A model generated the notes under the pieces. The model saw only the letters and a list, made by a program, of their open reading frames with translations, did not search any database and had not been told where the DNA came from. Positions 24,460-33,004 of a stretch of 40,146 nt of DNA are shown here, one piece after another; positions within the stretch are counted from its first letter, which is position 1, and each line of letters opens with the position of its first letter. This stretch comes from Eubacteriales bacterium (GTDB taxonomy: Bacteria > Bacillota > Clostridia > Lachnospirales > Lachnospiraceae), in NCBI GenBank assembly GCA_030524175.1, contig JAUNHC010000014.1, positions 83,175 to 123,320 of the forward strand, in the 5' to 3' direction. The position numbers and the translations under genes are program-made.

Positions 24460-24810
24460 ATGGATTTATTTGAAAGCCCAGGTAAGAAAATAAAAAGAAG
24501 GCTTCGGCGGCTTTTCCCGGTTTTCCTTTTGGTGATTCTATGCTGTATCTTTCTAAAAGGAATTGACCGTACATCAGAGGAAACCCTTTTGAATGAACAG
24601 GCCACCCTTAAGCAGGCTCTGGAAAAAGGAGCCGTACACACTTATGCACTGACAGGCAGATATCCGGAAAACCTTTCCTGTCTTCTGGATGAATATCAGA
24701 TCACTTATGACCCGGATAAATTCATAGTGGAATATATTCCAAACGGTTCTAATCTCTTCCCAATGATCAGTGTTCTTCCATTGTCAAAAGGGAAAGGAGG
24801 GAGCTCATGA
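24460..24810 (+). CDS. Small single-pass membrane protein of the pilus operon
   Basis: 116 residues: a basic N-terminus (KKIKRRLRRL), one transmembrane helix (about 18-34) and an extracytoplasmic domain with TLLNEQATLKQALEKG and RYPENLSCLLDEYQI. The topology and the ALTGRYPENL segment recall minor pilin-like proteins, but no prepilin cleavage motif is present. The gene overlaps the next by 4 bp (ATGA), indicating translational coupling. I do not recognise a named family; a role in pilus assembly is inferred from context. Confidence 0.75.
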   Translation: MDLFESPGKKIKRRLRRLFPVFLLVILCCIFLKGIDRTSEETLLNEQATLKQALEKGAVHTYALTGRYPENLSCLLDEYQITYDPDKFIVEYIPNGSNLFPMISVLPLSKGKGGSS

Positions 24811-25307
24811 AGGACATGTTCCAGAGAAAGCACTCTGTTGAAAATCTGTTTTCCGTGATGCTGTTTGGACTTTTTGTGCTTCTTTTGCTGTTAATGCTTC
24901 TTTTTAGCACCCTTGTCTACCGGACTGCTGTTGAAGGCGCAGATGAGAATAATAACCTCCGTACTGCCCAAAACTATATCACCACAAAATTCCGGCAGCA
25001 CGATGCAGAGGGGATGGTCTTTCTGGAAACTCTTCAGGGTCAGAAAGCCCTTTGCTTTAAAGATGTCATTGAGGATGAGGAATATATCACTTATATTTAT
25101 CTGAAGGACAATGAGCTGAAGGAACTTTTTACTGCTTCCCGTTCCGATGCTCCATTTGATATGGGAACTGCTCTTGCGTCTCTTGTCAGCTTTGAGGCCG
25201 AGCAGACAGAAGAAGGATATTTCAGGATCACAATGGAAGATGCCAGAGGCGCACGCTGCGTTTTTCTGCTTCACCCCGGTCCCCCAGAGAATACTCCCAT
25301 GGGATAA
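24807..25307 (+). CDS. Single-pass membrane protein, DUF4860-like, pilus operon
   Basis: 166 residues with a short cytoplasmic N-terminus (MKDMFQRKHSVENLFSVML), a transmembrane helix (about 17-42) and an outer domain with NNLRTAQNYITTKFRQHD. It resembles DUF4860 proteins that accompany GspF-type genes in Lachnospiraceae; this family name is from memory and not certain. It has a pilin-like plan (N-terminal helix continuing into a long amphipathic helix) but no processing site. Start codon overlaps the previous stop. Probably a minor-pilin or assembly component. Confidence 0.7.
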   Translation: MKDMFQRKHSVENLFSVMLFGLFVLLLLLMLLFSTLVYRTAVEGADENNNLRTAQNYITTKFRQHDAEGMVFLETLQGQKALCFKDVIEDEEYITYIYLKDNELKELFTASRSDAPFDMGTALASLVSFEAEQTEEGYFRITMEDARGARCVFLLHPGPPENTPMG

Positions 25308-25318
25308 AGGAGACAAAC

Positions 25319-25768
25319 ATGCGTATACGAAATACTCATTCCAAAACAAGTCTGTTCCTCATAGAAATAATCATCTCCCTACTGATCCTGGCAATAGCAT
25401 GTACAGGAGGCATACAGATTTTTGCTGCCGCACACAGGGACAGACAGACAGCACGTGAACTGAACCACATACAGGAGCTGACTTCTACAGTGGGGGAAAT
25501 CCTGGAGGGCTGCGACGGCTATCCTGAAACTGTACTATCCCTGCTGCCGGAAGGACAATCGGACGGGAATACCCTCAGCTTCTATTATGATAAAGCATGG
25601 CACACCTGCACTCCCAATGATGCGGTTTACACAATGGCAATCGTACTCCAAAGAGATGACAGCGAAAAAAAAGCCGACATATCCTTCTATCATATGTCCG
25701 GCAATGAACTTTATCACCTTATTATCCGTTTCCCTGTCCTTAAGACAAGAGGGGAGGCTGCACCATGA
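25319..25768 (+). CDS. Prepilin-like (pseudopilin) protein with non-canonical cleavage site
   Basis: 149 residues with a class-III type signal: a basic leader MRIRNTHSKTS, then LFLIEIIISLLILAIA. Glu5 of the mature form is kept, but the residue before the cleavage site is Ser instead of the near-invariant Gly. The C-terminal part (IYTMAIVLQRD-like AVYTMAIVLQRD, SFYHMSGNELY) is a short beta-rich globular region. AAGGAG precedes the start and the gene overlaps the next by 4 bp. No prepilin peptidase is in the window. Probably a minor pilin; whether it is processed is open. Confidence 0.75.
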   Translation: MRIRNTHSKTSLFLIEIIISLLILAIACTGGIQIFAAAHRDRQTARELNHIQELTSTVGEILEGCDGYPETVLSLLPEGQSDGNTLSFYYDKAWHTCTPNDAVYTMAIVLQRDDSEKKADISFYHMSGNELYHLIIRFPVLKTRGEAAP

Positions 25769-26328
25769 ACAGAAAACAGCATTCCTTCGTCACTGTGGGA
25801 ATCACTTCTCTGTTTCTGATTTTCGGGGTTCTTTGTCTGGTGATACTTTCCCTTCTCACTCTGGGCACATCCCGTTCCGATCTGAGAATGAGCAGGCGTT
25901 CCCTGGAGCAGACCACAGCCTATTATGATTCCTGCAGCAATGTGACAGATTTCTGCCGCAGGCTTGACCAATTCCTCTCAGAAGCTTATACAGAAACAGA
26001 CAACAAGGGCGGCTATTATGAAAAAGTAAATACCATGTTTAACAATGTCCCGGACAGCCTTGGCGATGCCCTATCACATACTGATGTTTCTCAGGCTTCT
26101 GACGAAACTGCAAGCCTGTCTTTTTCTTATGACGAGACCTCCCGCCGGCTCTCTGTGTCTGCCCCATTTTCAGACAGCCAGGTACTGCAGGCAGAATTAG
26201 AAATACTCTATCCGGAACGGGCCGGGGATTCTTATCTGCAGATCCTTGCCTGGAAAACTGATCAGCAGGGAAGCTGGGACCCTGATACAAAGCAACCTGT
26301 TTATAAAGGAGAAGTAACTATTCAGTAA
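25765..26328 (+). CDS. Membrane protein of the pilus operon, unassigned family
   Basis: 187 residues. A short basic N-terminus (MNRKQHSF), one transmembrane helix (about 9-33), then a polar outer domain with SRSDLRMSRRSLEQTTAYYDSC and a predicted helix. The arrangement, a membrane helix followed by a Tyr/Cys-containing helix, is like PilX-type minor components, but I cannot assign the family. The start overlaps the upstream stop, and PilT follows after 25 bp, so it belongs to the same transcript. Confidence 0.7.
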   Translation: MNRKQHSFVTVGITSLFLIFGVLCLVILSLLTLGTSRSDLRMSRRSLEQTTAYYDSCSNVTDFCRRLDQFLSEAYTETDNKGGYYEKVNTMFNNVPDSLGDALSHTDVSQASDETASLSFSYDETSRRLSVSAPFSDSQVLQAELEILYPERAGDSYLQILAWKTDQQGSWDPDTKQPVYKGEVTIQ

Positions 26329-26353
26329 CTTGACAGTTACAAGGAGAATTACA

Positions 26354-27427
26354 ATGACAGAACAGAAAACACGTAAAAAAATACCTGAGTTCTTATCTTT
26401 GGCTGCCCAACAGCAGGCCTCTGATATTTTTATCATTGCCGGGCGTCCTCTTTCAATCAAAAAAGACGGAAAACTCATTGATTATGGAGAGCGCCTTATG
26501 CCTGAACATACGGCAGAGCTCATCCATCATATCTATGATCTGGCCGATAACCGGGATATCCGGTGCCTTACGGACAGAGGTGATGATGATTTTTCCTTCT
26601 CCATTCCGGGATTGTCCCGGTTCCGGGTAAATGCATACCGGCAGAGAGGTTCTTTGGCAGCGGTGATCAGAGTGATCGCCTTTGAGCTGCCGGACCCGGA
26701 ACGTCTGCATATTCCAAAAGAGGTGATGGATACCTCGGAATTCACCAAAGGTCTGGTCCTTGTGACCGGTCCCGCAGGAAGCGGAAAATCTACCACTATG
26801 GCCTGTCTCATCGACCGTATCAACCATACCCGGGAAGGGCATATCATCACCTTGGAGGATCCCCTGGAATATCTCCACCGGCATGATAAATGCATTGTAA
26901 GCCAGCGTGAAATCTGTACAGATACCCACAGCTACCTTGTATCCCTGCGTGCCACCCTGCGTCAAAGCCCGGATGTGATCCTTCTTGGGGAAATGAGAGA
27001 TTATGAGACAATACAGACTGCCATGACTGCCGCTGAAACAGGGCATCTGATCCTCTCCAGCCTGCATACCATCGGTGCAGCCAATACCATCGGACGTATT
27101 ATGGATGTGTTTGACCCAAGCCAGCAGCATCAGATTGCCATCCAGCTTTCCATGGTCCTCCAGGCTGTTATTTCCCAGCAGCTCATCCCTGATGTTGACG
27201 GACATATCATTCCTGTATTTGAAATCATGCGTCTGACACCTGCTATCCGCAATATGATACGTGACAGCAAGGTTCACCAGATTGACGGGGTGATCTCCTC
27301 CTCCACCCAGGGACAGATGAAATCCATGGACCAAAGTCTTCTGGAATTATATAAAAAAGGAGCTATCACAAAAGAGAAAGCCCTGAAATACGCCTCAAAC
27401 GAAGAAATGCTGAAAAGAAAATTATAA
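26354..27427 (+). CDS. pilT: Type IV pilus retraction ATPase PilT
   Basis: 357 residues of the secretion-ATPase superfamily. The N-terminal PAS-like domain (about 5-95) includes DIFIIAGRPLSIKKDGKL; the ATPase domain has Walker A GPAGSGKST (139-147), Asp box ITLEDPLEYLH, Walker B VILLGEMRD and His box ETGHLILSSLHT. AIRNMIRD is the PilT-specific motif (AIRNLIRE), which separates it from PilB. A TTG 24 bases upstream is in frame, but ATG 26354 has AAGGAG nine bases before it. It powers pilus retraction at the cytoplasmic membrane. It is last in the operon; no extension ATPase (PilB) is encoded here. Confidence 0.93.
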   Translation: MTEQKTRKKIPEFLSLAAQQQASDIFIIAGRPLSIKKDGKLIDYGERLMPEHTAELIHHIYDLADNRDIRCLTDRGDDDFSFSIPGLSRFRVNAYRQRGSLAAVIRVIAFELPDPERLHIPKEVMDTSEFTKGLVLVTGPAGSGKSTTMACLIDRINHTREGHIITLEDPLEYLHRHDKCIVSQREICTDTHSYLVSLRATLRQSPDVILLGEMRDYETIQTAMTAAETGHLILSSLHTIGAANTIGRIMDVFDPSQQHQIAIQLSMVLQAVISQQLIPDVDGHIIPVFEIMRLTPAIRNMIRDSKVHQIDGVISSSTQGQMKSMDQSLLELYKKGAITKEKALKYASNEEMLKRKL

Positions 27428-27433
27428 GATGAA

Positions 27434-27476
27434 AATATCCCGGCACAGCCTGTTTCCAGAGCTGTACCGGGATATT
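27434..27476. terminator. Bidirectional terminator between pilT and the exporter gene
   Basis: A 16-bp stem with one mismatch, AATATCCCGGCACAGC / GCTGTACCGGGATATT, flanked by AAAA and TTATTTTAA. It lies between convergent genes and can end both. Confidence 0.9.
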
Positions 27477-27521
27477 ATTTTAACCACTGTCCACAACCAC
27501 AAACAGTTACATTTTTTGAAA

Positions 27522-28022
27522 TCAGCTTACCATATTGCCTACAAGCACGTAAGAAAAAATATACATAATGATCGTGGCGATCACTAAGCCGCAGAGAATT
27601 GCCAATGAGGATTTTTTGATATCAATCTCCAGCAGGGAGGCGATCAAGGCACCTGTCCATGCGCCTGTGCCTGGCAGCGGAATGCCCACAAACAGCATAA
27701 GCCCCCAGAATTCATAGCGTTTTATTTTGTCACTCTTTCCCATGGCACGGCTTTCCAGCTTCTCGATCAGCCCCCGGAAAACCTTCGTCTTTTTCATCAG
27801 CTTAAAAATCTGCCGGATAAACAGAAGAATAAAGGGGATCGGTATGATATTCCCGATGACACAGAAAGGAATGGCTCTTGCAGCCTCTATCTTCAGCAGA
27901 GATGCCGCCAGCAGTCCCCCTCTCAATTCCAGGATAGGGATCATGGATATGAGGAACACCGCCCCCTCGGGCGAGATGAATTGTGACAAGTTATCTGTAA
28001 ACCATTGTACCAGTGCCTCCAT
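27522..28022 (-). CDS. Small multidrug export family membrane protein
   Basis: 166 residues, mostly hydrophobic, with about four membrane segments. IPILELRGGLLAA and FVGIPLPGTGAWTGALIASLL are the hallmark motifs of the Sm_multidrug_ex (COG2426) family; despite the name, a drug substrate is not well established. AGGAGG precedes the ATG. It begins 8 bp after hisC, so the two form an operon. The link to histidine synthesis is not obvious and may only be positional. Confidence 0.85.
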   Translation of the reverse strand: MEALVQWFTDNLSQFISPEGAVFLISMIPILELRGGLLAASLLKIEAARAIPFCVIGNIIPIPFILLFIRQIFKLMKKTKVFRGLIEKLESRAMGKSDKIKRYEFWGLMLFVGIPLPGTGAWTGALIASLLEIDIKKSSLAILCGLVIATIIMYIFSYVLVGNMVS

Positions 28023-28030
28023 ATTACCTC

Positions 28031-29083
28031 CTAAATAAATGATTTTAAAAATTCTATAAGCTGCTCCATCTCATCCTTCGTACCGATAGTGATCCTGAGA
28101 TAATTATCGATTCTTTCCTTCCGGAAATAGCGCACATAAATATGCTTTTCCCTCAAAGCCTGGAACAGTTTCTCTGCCGGGCAGGTTTTATGTGTGGCAA
28201 ATATAAAATTCGCCTTGGAATCTTCAAAACAAAATCCCAGTGCTTTTAATTCCTTCTTCGCCCACTCCCGTGTCTCTATGATCCTGCGGCAGGTTTCCTG
28301 AAAATATTCTTTATCTCTCACAGCTTCCACTCCTGCGGCAAGAGCGGTTCTGTCCATGGTGTAGGAATTAAAGGAATATTTCACATCATTAAGATATTTG
28401 ATCAGCTTAGGATCGCCGCAGGCAAAGCCAATACGCATTCCTGCCATGGAACGTGATTTGGAGAAAGTCTGTATGACAAGAAGGTTATCATATTTCTCGA
28501 TCAAAGGCAGCGCCGACTGTGCCCCGAAATCCACATACGCCTCATCGATCATCACGATCACATCCTGGTTTTCCCGGACAATTTCTTCGATTTCAGACAA
28601 AGGCATCTCCACACCTGTAGGAGCATTGGGATTAGGAAAAATAATCCCCCCGTTTTCCTGGAAATAATCCTCCTTTTTTATATGGAAATTCTCGTCAAGG
28701 GCAGGACGTTTGTACGGAATACGGAATAAATCTGCCCACACATCGTAGAAGGAGTAGGTGATATCAGGAAATAAAACCGGTTTCCCGGAATTAAAAAAGG
28801 TCAGAAAGCTCATTGCCAGAACATCGTCAGAGCCTATCCCAACAAAAACCTGATCCTCATCCAAACGGTAAAAGTCTGCAATGGCCCGAACCAGCTCCCC
28901 TGCTGACGGGTCAGGATAAAGCCTGAGTGCGTCTGTGTCCATCCCTCGGAGTACTCGCTCTACGCCTGGTGCCGGCGGGTAAGGATTCTCATTGGTGTTC
29001 AGTTTTATCATATATTTATCATCCGGCTGCTCTCCCGGTGTGTAGGGAACAACCTTACGTACATTATTTTCCCAGGTTTTCAT
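28031..29083 (-). CDS. hisC: Histidinol-phosphate aminotransferase
   Basis: A fold-type-I PLP enzyme of 350 residues that transfers the amino group to imidazole-acetol phosphate in histidine synthesis; some relatives act on aromatic amino acids. Signatures: NTNENPYPP substrate loop, the PLP contact VFVGIGSDD, PNAPTG, DEAYVDF and the Schiff-base lysine in TFSKSRSMAGMRIG. AAGGAG lies upstream of the ATG. It is not in a his cluster here but pairs with the exporter-family gene, so a broader aminotransferase role cannot be excluded. Confidence 0.92.
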   Translation of the reverse strand: MKTWENNVRKVVPYTPGEQPDDKYMIKLNTNENPYPPAPGVERVLRGMDTDALRLYPDPSAGELVRAIADFYRLDEDQVFVGIGSDDVLAMSFLTFFNSGKPVLFPDITYSFYDVWADLFRIPYKRPALDENFHIKKEDYFQENGGIIFPNPNAPTGVEMPLSEIEEIVRENQDVIVMIDEAYVDFGAQSALPLIEKYDNLLVIQTFSKSRSMAGMRIGFACGDPKLIKYLNDVKYSFNSYTMDRTALAAGVEAVRDKEYFQETCRRIIETREWAKKELKALGFCFEDSKANFIFATHKTCPAEKLFQALREKHIYVRYFRKERIDNYLRITIGTKDEMEQLIEFLKSFI

Positions 29084-29253
29084 TTCAGGCTCCTTCCTGT
29101 ATTATGCTGAATTAAGGTACCATACCAAAGGCCTTGGAGCATCCCGCTGAAGCACCGCAGAATACCCCGGGCCATACATATTTGCTATTGTAATCACTCT
29201 CCGCCTGTTTGTCAAAGGTTTCTCCTGCAATTTCAGACATATCTTCCGCAATT

Positions 29254-30606
29254 TCAGATATATCCCTGTTTCTTTTTCAGACGTGCAAAGCAGATAACAA
29301 AGAAAATGATACCGTATACCGTTGTAATAGGCGTTGCCATCCCCACCATCATCAAGGATGCTCCCGGCAGCTTAGACATAAGGATAGACACCGGGATACG
29401 GATACAGAAAGCAGAGCTGATCCCCTGCACCATAACAGGAATACTGTTCCCATATCCATTAAAATACCCTATGCTGCTGAATAAAACACAGGTAAGAATA
29501 CAGTCCACCGAAAATCCTCTCAGATAGCTTGCACTCTGTGCAATTACCTCCGGGTCGTCAATAAACAGGGAGGACAACACTCCGCCTCCGAAAAATCCTG
29601 CACAGAAAATCACGATCCCCACCGAAATGCCCGTGATCATAGCAGTAAAAAGTCCCTTCTTCGCCCTGTCCTTCTTTCCCGCGCCCACATTCTGGGCCAC
29701 AAAGGCTGAAACACTCTGCATCACAGAAGAAGGCACCAGCATGATAAAGGACACGATTTTCTGAGCTACACCATACCCGGCGGACTGTTCAAGTCCCATC
29801 TTATTGATAATGGTGTTGATCACAAGGAAGGAAACCTGTACCATAGCCTCCTGAAGTGCAATAGGCACACCAACATTCAGGATCAGCCGAAGCTCTCCCT
29901 GATAGATCCTGCACTGTTCCTTCGAAAAGGAAATGGGCAGCTTCTGTCTGCGCAGAACTGCTAAGGAGGCCACCACAGACACTCCCTGAGCCGCAATGGT
30001 AGCAATGGCCGCTCCTGCCACATCCATATGCAGCAGTCCTACCAGCAGCAAATCCCCCACAATATTCACTACACAGGCAATCCCCACAAATATAAAAGGC
30101 AGGTTCGCATTTCCCACACCCCGGAGAATACCGCTGATCACATTGTATGCGATAATGACAAGGATACCAGCCGAACAGATTCTTATATAAGTCACAGCCT
30201 GGTCAAAGGACTGTTCCGGCACCTGAAGGATCCTTGCGATCCCCCCGGCAAAAACTTCCAGAAGAACTGTGAGCACAATCCCGATCACTGTAAACAAAAT
30301 AATAGTAGTGCCCACTGCATCTCCTGCTGCCCTGGGCTTCTTTTCCCCTATATGCTGCCCGATGATAACCGTTGCCCCCATAGCCAGACTGGTGATCACA
30401 AAGGTGACCATCTGCATAAACGCACTTCCCGTACCAACTGCGGAAACACTGGCAGCATTTCCGAAACGCCCCACCACCAGCAAATCTACCGCCCCGTAGG
30501 CTGCCTGGAGCACCAATGCCCCCAGCACCGGCAGCGCAAACCGTATAAGCGACTGAAAAATCGGCCCTTCTGTAAATGATATTTCTTTTTTCTCTTCTCT
30601 TCCCAT
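29254..30606 (-). CDS. MATE-family efflux transporter
   Basis: A 450-residue, 12-helix cation-antiport efflux protein of the MATE (NorM/DinF-like) superfamily. Two homologous halves are visible, with family motifs such as FALPVLGALVLQAAYGAVDLLVVGRFG near the N-terminus and GAGKKDRAKKG between the halves. The ATG at 30606 overlaps the marR stop by one base (TAATG) and has GAGG upstream; the open frame 40 codons further is only marR sequence in another frame. The marR-MATE pair suggests inducible drug or metabolite efflux. Substrate unknown. Confidence 0.92.
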   Translation of the reverse strand: MGREEKKEISFTEGPIFQSLIRFALPVLGALVLQAAYGAVDLLVVGRFGNAASVSAVGTGSAFMQMVTFVITSLAMGATVIIGQHIGEKKPRAAGDAVGTTIILFTVIGIVLTVLLEVFAGGIARILQVPEQSFDQAVTYIRICSAGILVIIAYNVISGILRGVGNANLPFIFVGIACVVNIVGDLLLVGLLHMDVAGAAIATIAAQGVSVVASLAVLRRQKLPISFSKEQCRIYQGELRLILNVGVPIALQEAMVQVSFLVINTIINKMGLEQSAGYGVAQKIVSFIMLVPSSVMQSVSAFVAQNVGAGKKDRAKKGLFTAMITGISVGIVIFCAGFFGGGVLSSLFIDDPEVIAQSASYLRGFSVDCILTCVLFSSIGYFNGYGNSIPVMVQGISSAFCIRIPVSILMSKLPGASLMMVGMATPITTVYGIIFFVICFARLKKKQGYI

Positions 30607-31067
30607 TATAATTCCTCTTTTGCAACTTTTTTCTTTCCCGCAGGCATGGCTCCTGCCAGACGCTCGATAACCATGACAGCCTCCTGCGCCTGTTGGTCCG
30701 TGATATCTTTCAGACCCTCCACCCATTTGGCATGAAGCTCATAAATATAAATCCTCACACTTTCCATTCCTTTCGGCGTAAGCCTGAGCAGATTGACCCG
30801 TTTATCTGCCTTATCTGCAAATCTGTCAACCATTCCAAACCCCTCCAGCTCATGGATCAGCTTCGTTATGCTGGGGGTTGTGACCCCAAGCCTGGCGCTG
30901 ACATCACTTACCCTGCACTCCTGCTCCGATACCTCCAGCTCATGGATAGCCTCCATGACATGAATATGCCTGGGCTTCATCCCCGGAGGCAGCTCAGGCA
31001 TTGTCTCCGCCACCCTCTTCGCCAGAAAACACGCATCCAGCAGACTCTTAAGACTTGTTGTATTCAT
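30606..31067 (-). CDS. MarR-family transcriptional regulator
   Basis: About 153 residues with a winged-helix DNA-binding core (VSDVSARLGVTTPSITKLIHELEGFGMVDRFADKADKRVNLLRLT) flanked by dimerisation helices. It probably represses its own operon and the MATE gene, released by a small ligand. ATG 31067 is chosen for AAGGAGG four bases before it over an in-frame ATG 27 bases upstream. An AT-rich palindromic region in front (31115-31133) is a plausible operator. It is divergent from pckA, but control of pckA is not implied. Confidence 0.9.
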   Translation of the reverse strand: MNTTSLKSLLDACFLAKRVAETMPELPPGMKPRHIHVMEAIHELEVSEQECRVSDVSARLGVTTPSITKLIHELEGFGMVDRFADKADKRVNLLRLTPKGMESVRIYIYELHAKWVEGLKDITDQQAQEAVMVIERLAGAMPAGKKKVAKEEL

Positions 31068-31114
31068 CAGCCCCTCCTTATTGATCAGATACAACGCTCA
31101 CTATTTACTAATAG

Positions 31115-31133
31115 TAATTATCAATGGTAATTA
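31115..31133. promoter_or_regulatory. Candidate MarR operator
   Basis: TAATTA-TCAATGG-TAATTA, an imperfect palindrome about 50 bp upstream of the marR start, typical in size and composition for MarR-family sites. Assignment is by position. Confidence 0.4.
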
Positions 31134-31216
31134 TATGCATGGGGGAGTTCTGTGTCAATGACTTTCTCCGTGAATAAAAAAACAAAAATTTGTTCAACCT
31201 TTCACTCCAATGGTTA

Positions 31217-31245
31217 TTGACTTTTTATTCACAAAGTGAGATAAT
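31217..31245 (+). promoter_or_regulatory. Promoter of pckA
   Basis: TTGACT (31217-31222), 17-bp spacer, GATAAT (31240-31245); 40 bp before the ATG, with AGAGAGG as the ribosome site. Confidence 0.75.
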
Positions 31246-31285
31246 GAGACAAATATCGAAAAAATGAAAGAGAGGTAGATAAAAG

Positions 31286-32890
31286 ATGGCAAATGTTGAT
31301 CTGAGTCAGTATGGCATTACCGGAGTTAAAGAAATTGTTCGCAATCCTTCATATGAGATGTTATTTGAGGAAGAGACAAAACCAGAATTAGAAGGCTTTG
31401 AAAAAGGTCAGGTAACTGAACTTGGTGCCGTTAATGTCATGACCGGTATCTATACGGGACGTTCCCCTAAAGATAAATTCATTGTCATGGATGAGAATTC
31501 AAAGGACACTGTATGGTGGACCACAGATGAGTACAAGAATGACAATCATCCGGCCAGCCAGGAAGCATGGGACACAGTTAAGAAGATCGCTCTTGACGAG
31601 CTTTCCAACAAAAGACTTTTTGTAGTAGATGCATTCTGCGGTGCTAACAAAGATACCCGTATGGCAATTCGTTTCATCGTTGAGGTAGCATGGCAGGCTC
31701 ATTTCGTTATGAACATGTTTATCATGCCTACCGCTGAAGAGCTTGAGAATTTCGAGCCTGACTTCATCGTATACAATGCTTCTAAGGCAAAAGTTGAGAA
31801 CTACAAAGAATTAGGCCTGAACTCTGAGACAGCTGCAATGTTCAACATCACCAGCCGTGAGCAGGTTATTGTAAACACATGGTACGGCGGCGAGATGAAA
31901 AAAGGTATGTTCTCTATGATGAACTACTATCTGCCTCTGAAGGGCATCGCTTCCATGCACTGCTCTGCAAACACAGATATGAACGGCGAGAACACAGCTA
32001 TTTTCTTCGGACTTTCCGGAACAGGTAAAACCACTCTGTCAACAGACCCGAAACGTCTTCTTATCGGAGATGACGAACATGGCTGGGATGACAACGGAAT
32101 CTTCAACTTCGAAGGCGGATGCTACGCTAAAGTTATCAACCTTGACAAAGATTCTGAGCCGGACATCTACAATGCCATCAAACGTGACGCTCTCCTTGAG
32201 AATGTTACAGTTGATGCTGACGGCAAGATTGATTTCGACGACAAGAGTGTAACTGAGAATACACGTGTATCTTACCCGATCGACCATATTGAGAAAATCG
32301 TTCGTCCGGTTTCCGCAGCTCCGGCAGCAAAAGATGTTATCTTCCTGTCCGCAGATGCATTCGGCGTTCTTCCTCCAGTATCAATCCTGACTCCGGAGCA
32401 GACACAGTATTACTTCCTGTCCGGATTTACAGCTAAACTTGCTGGTACAGAGCGTGGAATTACAGAACCTACACCTACATTCTCCGCTTGCTTTGGCCAG
32501 GCTTTTCTGGAACTGCATCCGACTAAATATGCAGAAGAACTTGTTAAGAGAATGAAAATGAGCGGTGCAAAAGCATACCTCGTTAACACAGGCTGGAATG
32601 GTTCCGGCAAACGTATCTCTATCCGCGATACACGTGGTATCATCGATGCTATCCTTGATGGTTCCATTGCCAACGCTCCTACAAAACAGCTTCCATATTT
32701 CAACTTTGAGATTCCTACAGAGCTTCCGGGCGTAGATACTAACATTCTTGACCCACGTGATACTTACGCAGATGCTGCTGAGTGGGAAACAAAAGCTAAA
32801 GATCTTGCACAGCGCTTTGTAAAGAACTTCTCCAAATACGAAGGAAACGAAGCAGGAAAAGCATTAGTTTCCGCAGGTCCTCAGTTATAA
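31286..32890 (+). CDS. pckA: Phosphoenolpyruvate carboxykinase (ATP)
   Basis: 534 residues, the ATP-type enzyme interconverting oxaloacetate and PEP. In anaerobic gut Clostridia it often runs toward oxaloacetate, fixing CO2 and yielding ATP. Visible: the substrate loop TGRSPKDKF, the P-loop [11 protein letters not shown] (242-252), the metal-binding [22 protein letters not shown] region (read as separate motifs GDDEHGW and [10 protein letters not shown]), and RVSYPIDHI. It stands alone with its own promoter and terminator. Codon choice looks more biased than in its neighbours, in keeping with high expression. Confidence 0.97.
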   Translation: MANVDLSQYGITGVKEIVRNPSYEMLFEEETKPELEGFEKGQVTELGAVNVMTGIYTGRSPKDKFIVMDENSKDTVWWTTDEYKNDNHPASQEAWDTVKKIALDELSNKRLFVVDAFCGANKDTRMAIRFIVEVAWQAHFVMNMFIMPTAEELENFEPDFIVYNASKAKVENYKELGLNSETAAMFNITSREQVIVNTWYGGEMKKGMFSMMNYYLPLKGIASMHCSANTDMNGENTAIFFGLSGTGKTTLSTDPKRLLIGDDEHGWDDNGIFNFEGGCYAKVINLDKDSEPDIYNAIKRDALLENVTVDADGKIDFDDKSVTENTRVSYPIDHIEKIVRPVSAAPAAKDVIFLSADAFGVLPPVSILTPEQTQYYFLSGFTAKLAGTERGITEPTPTFSACFGQAFLELHPTKYAEELVKRMKMSGAKAYLVNTGWNGSGKRISIRDTRGIIDAILDGSIANAPTKQLPYFNFEIPTELPGVDTNILDPRDTYADAAEWETKAKDLAQRFVKNFSKYEGNEAGKALVSAGPQL

Positions 32891-32940
32891 TCCAGGAACT
32901 GCCTTCTATCAATAAAAAAGAGAAGTAAAATAACATAATA

Positions 32941-32990
32941 AAAAGGAACCGGCATGCACAACCTATGGTTGGCTGTCCGGTTCCTTTTTA
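32941..32990. terminator. Bidirectional terminator between pckA and the ABC exporter
   Basis: Stem AAAAGGAACCGG / CCGGTTCCTTTT with a loop of about 24 nt that includes a small AACC/GGTT helix; A- and T-runs at the two ends. Confidence 0.9.
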
Positions 32991-33004
32991 ATTGAAGCCC
33001 TCTG

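Noticed and set aside
26453-27334. Minus-strand ORF of 293 codons
   Set aside because: Antisense to pilT, which has clear motifs in order; the minus frame resembles no family.
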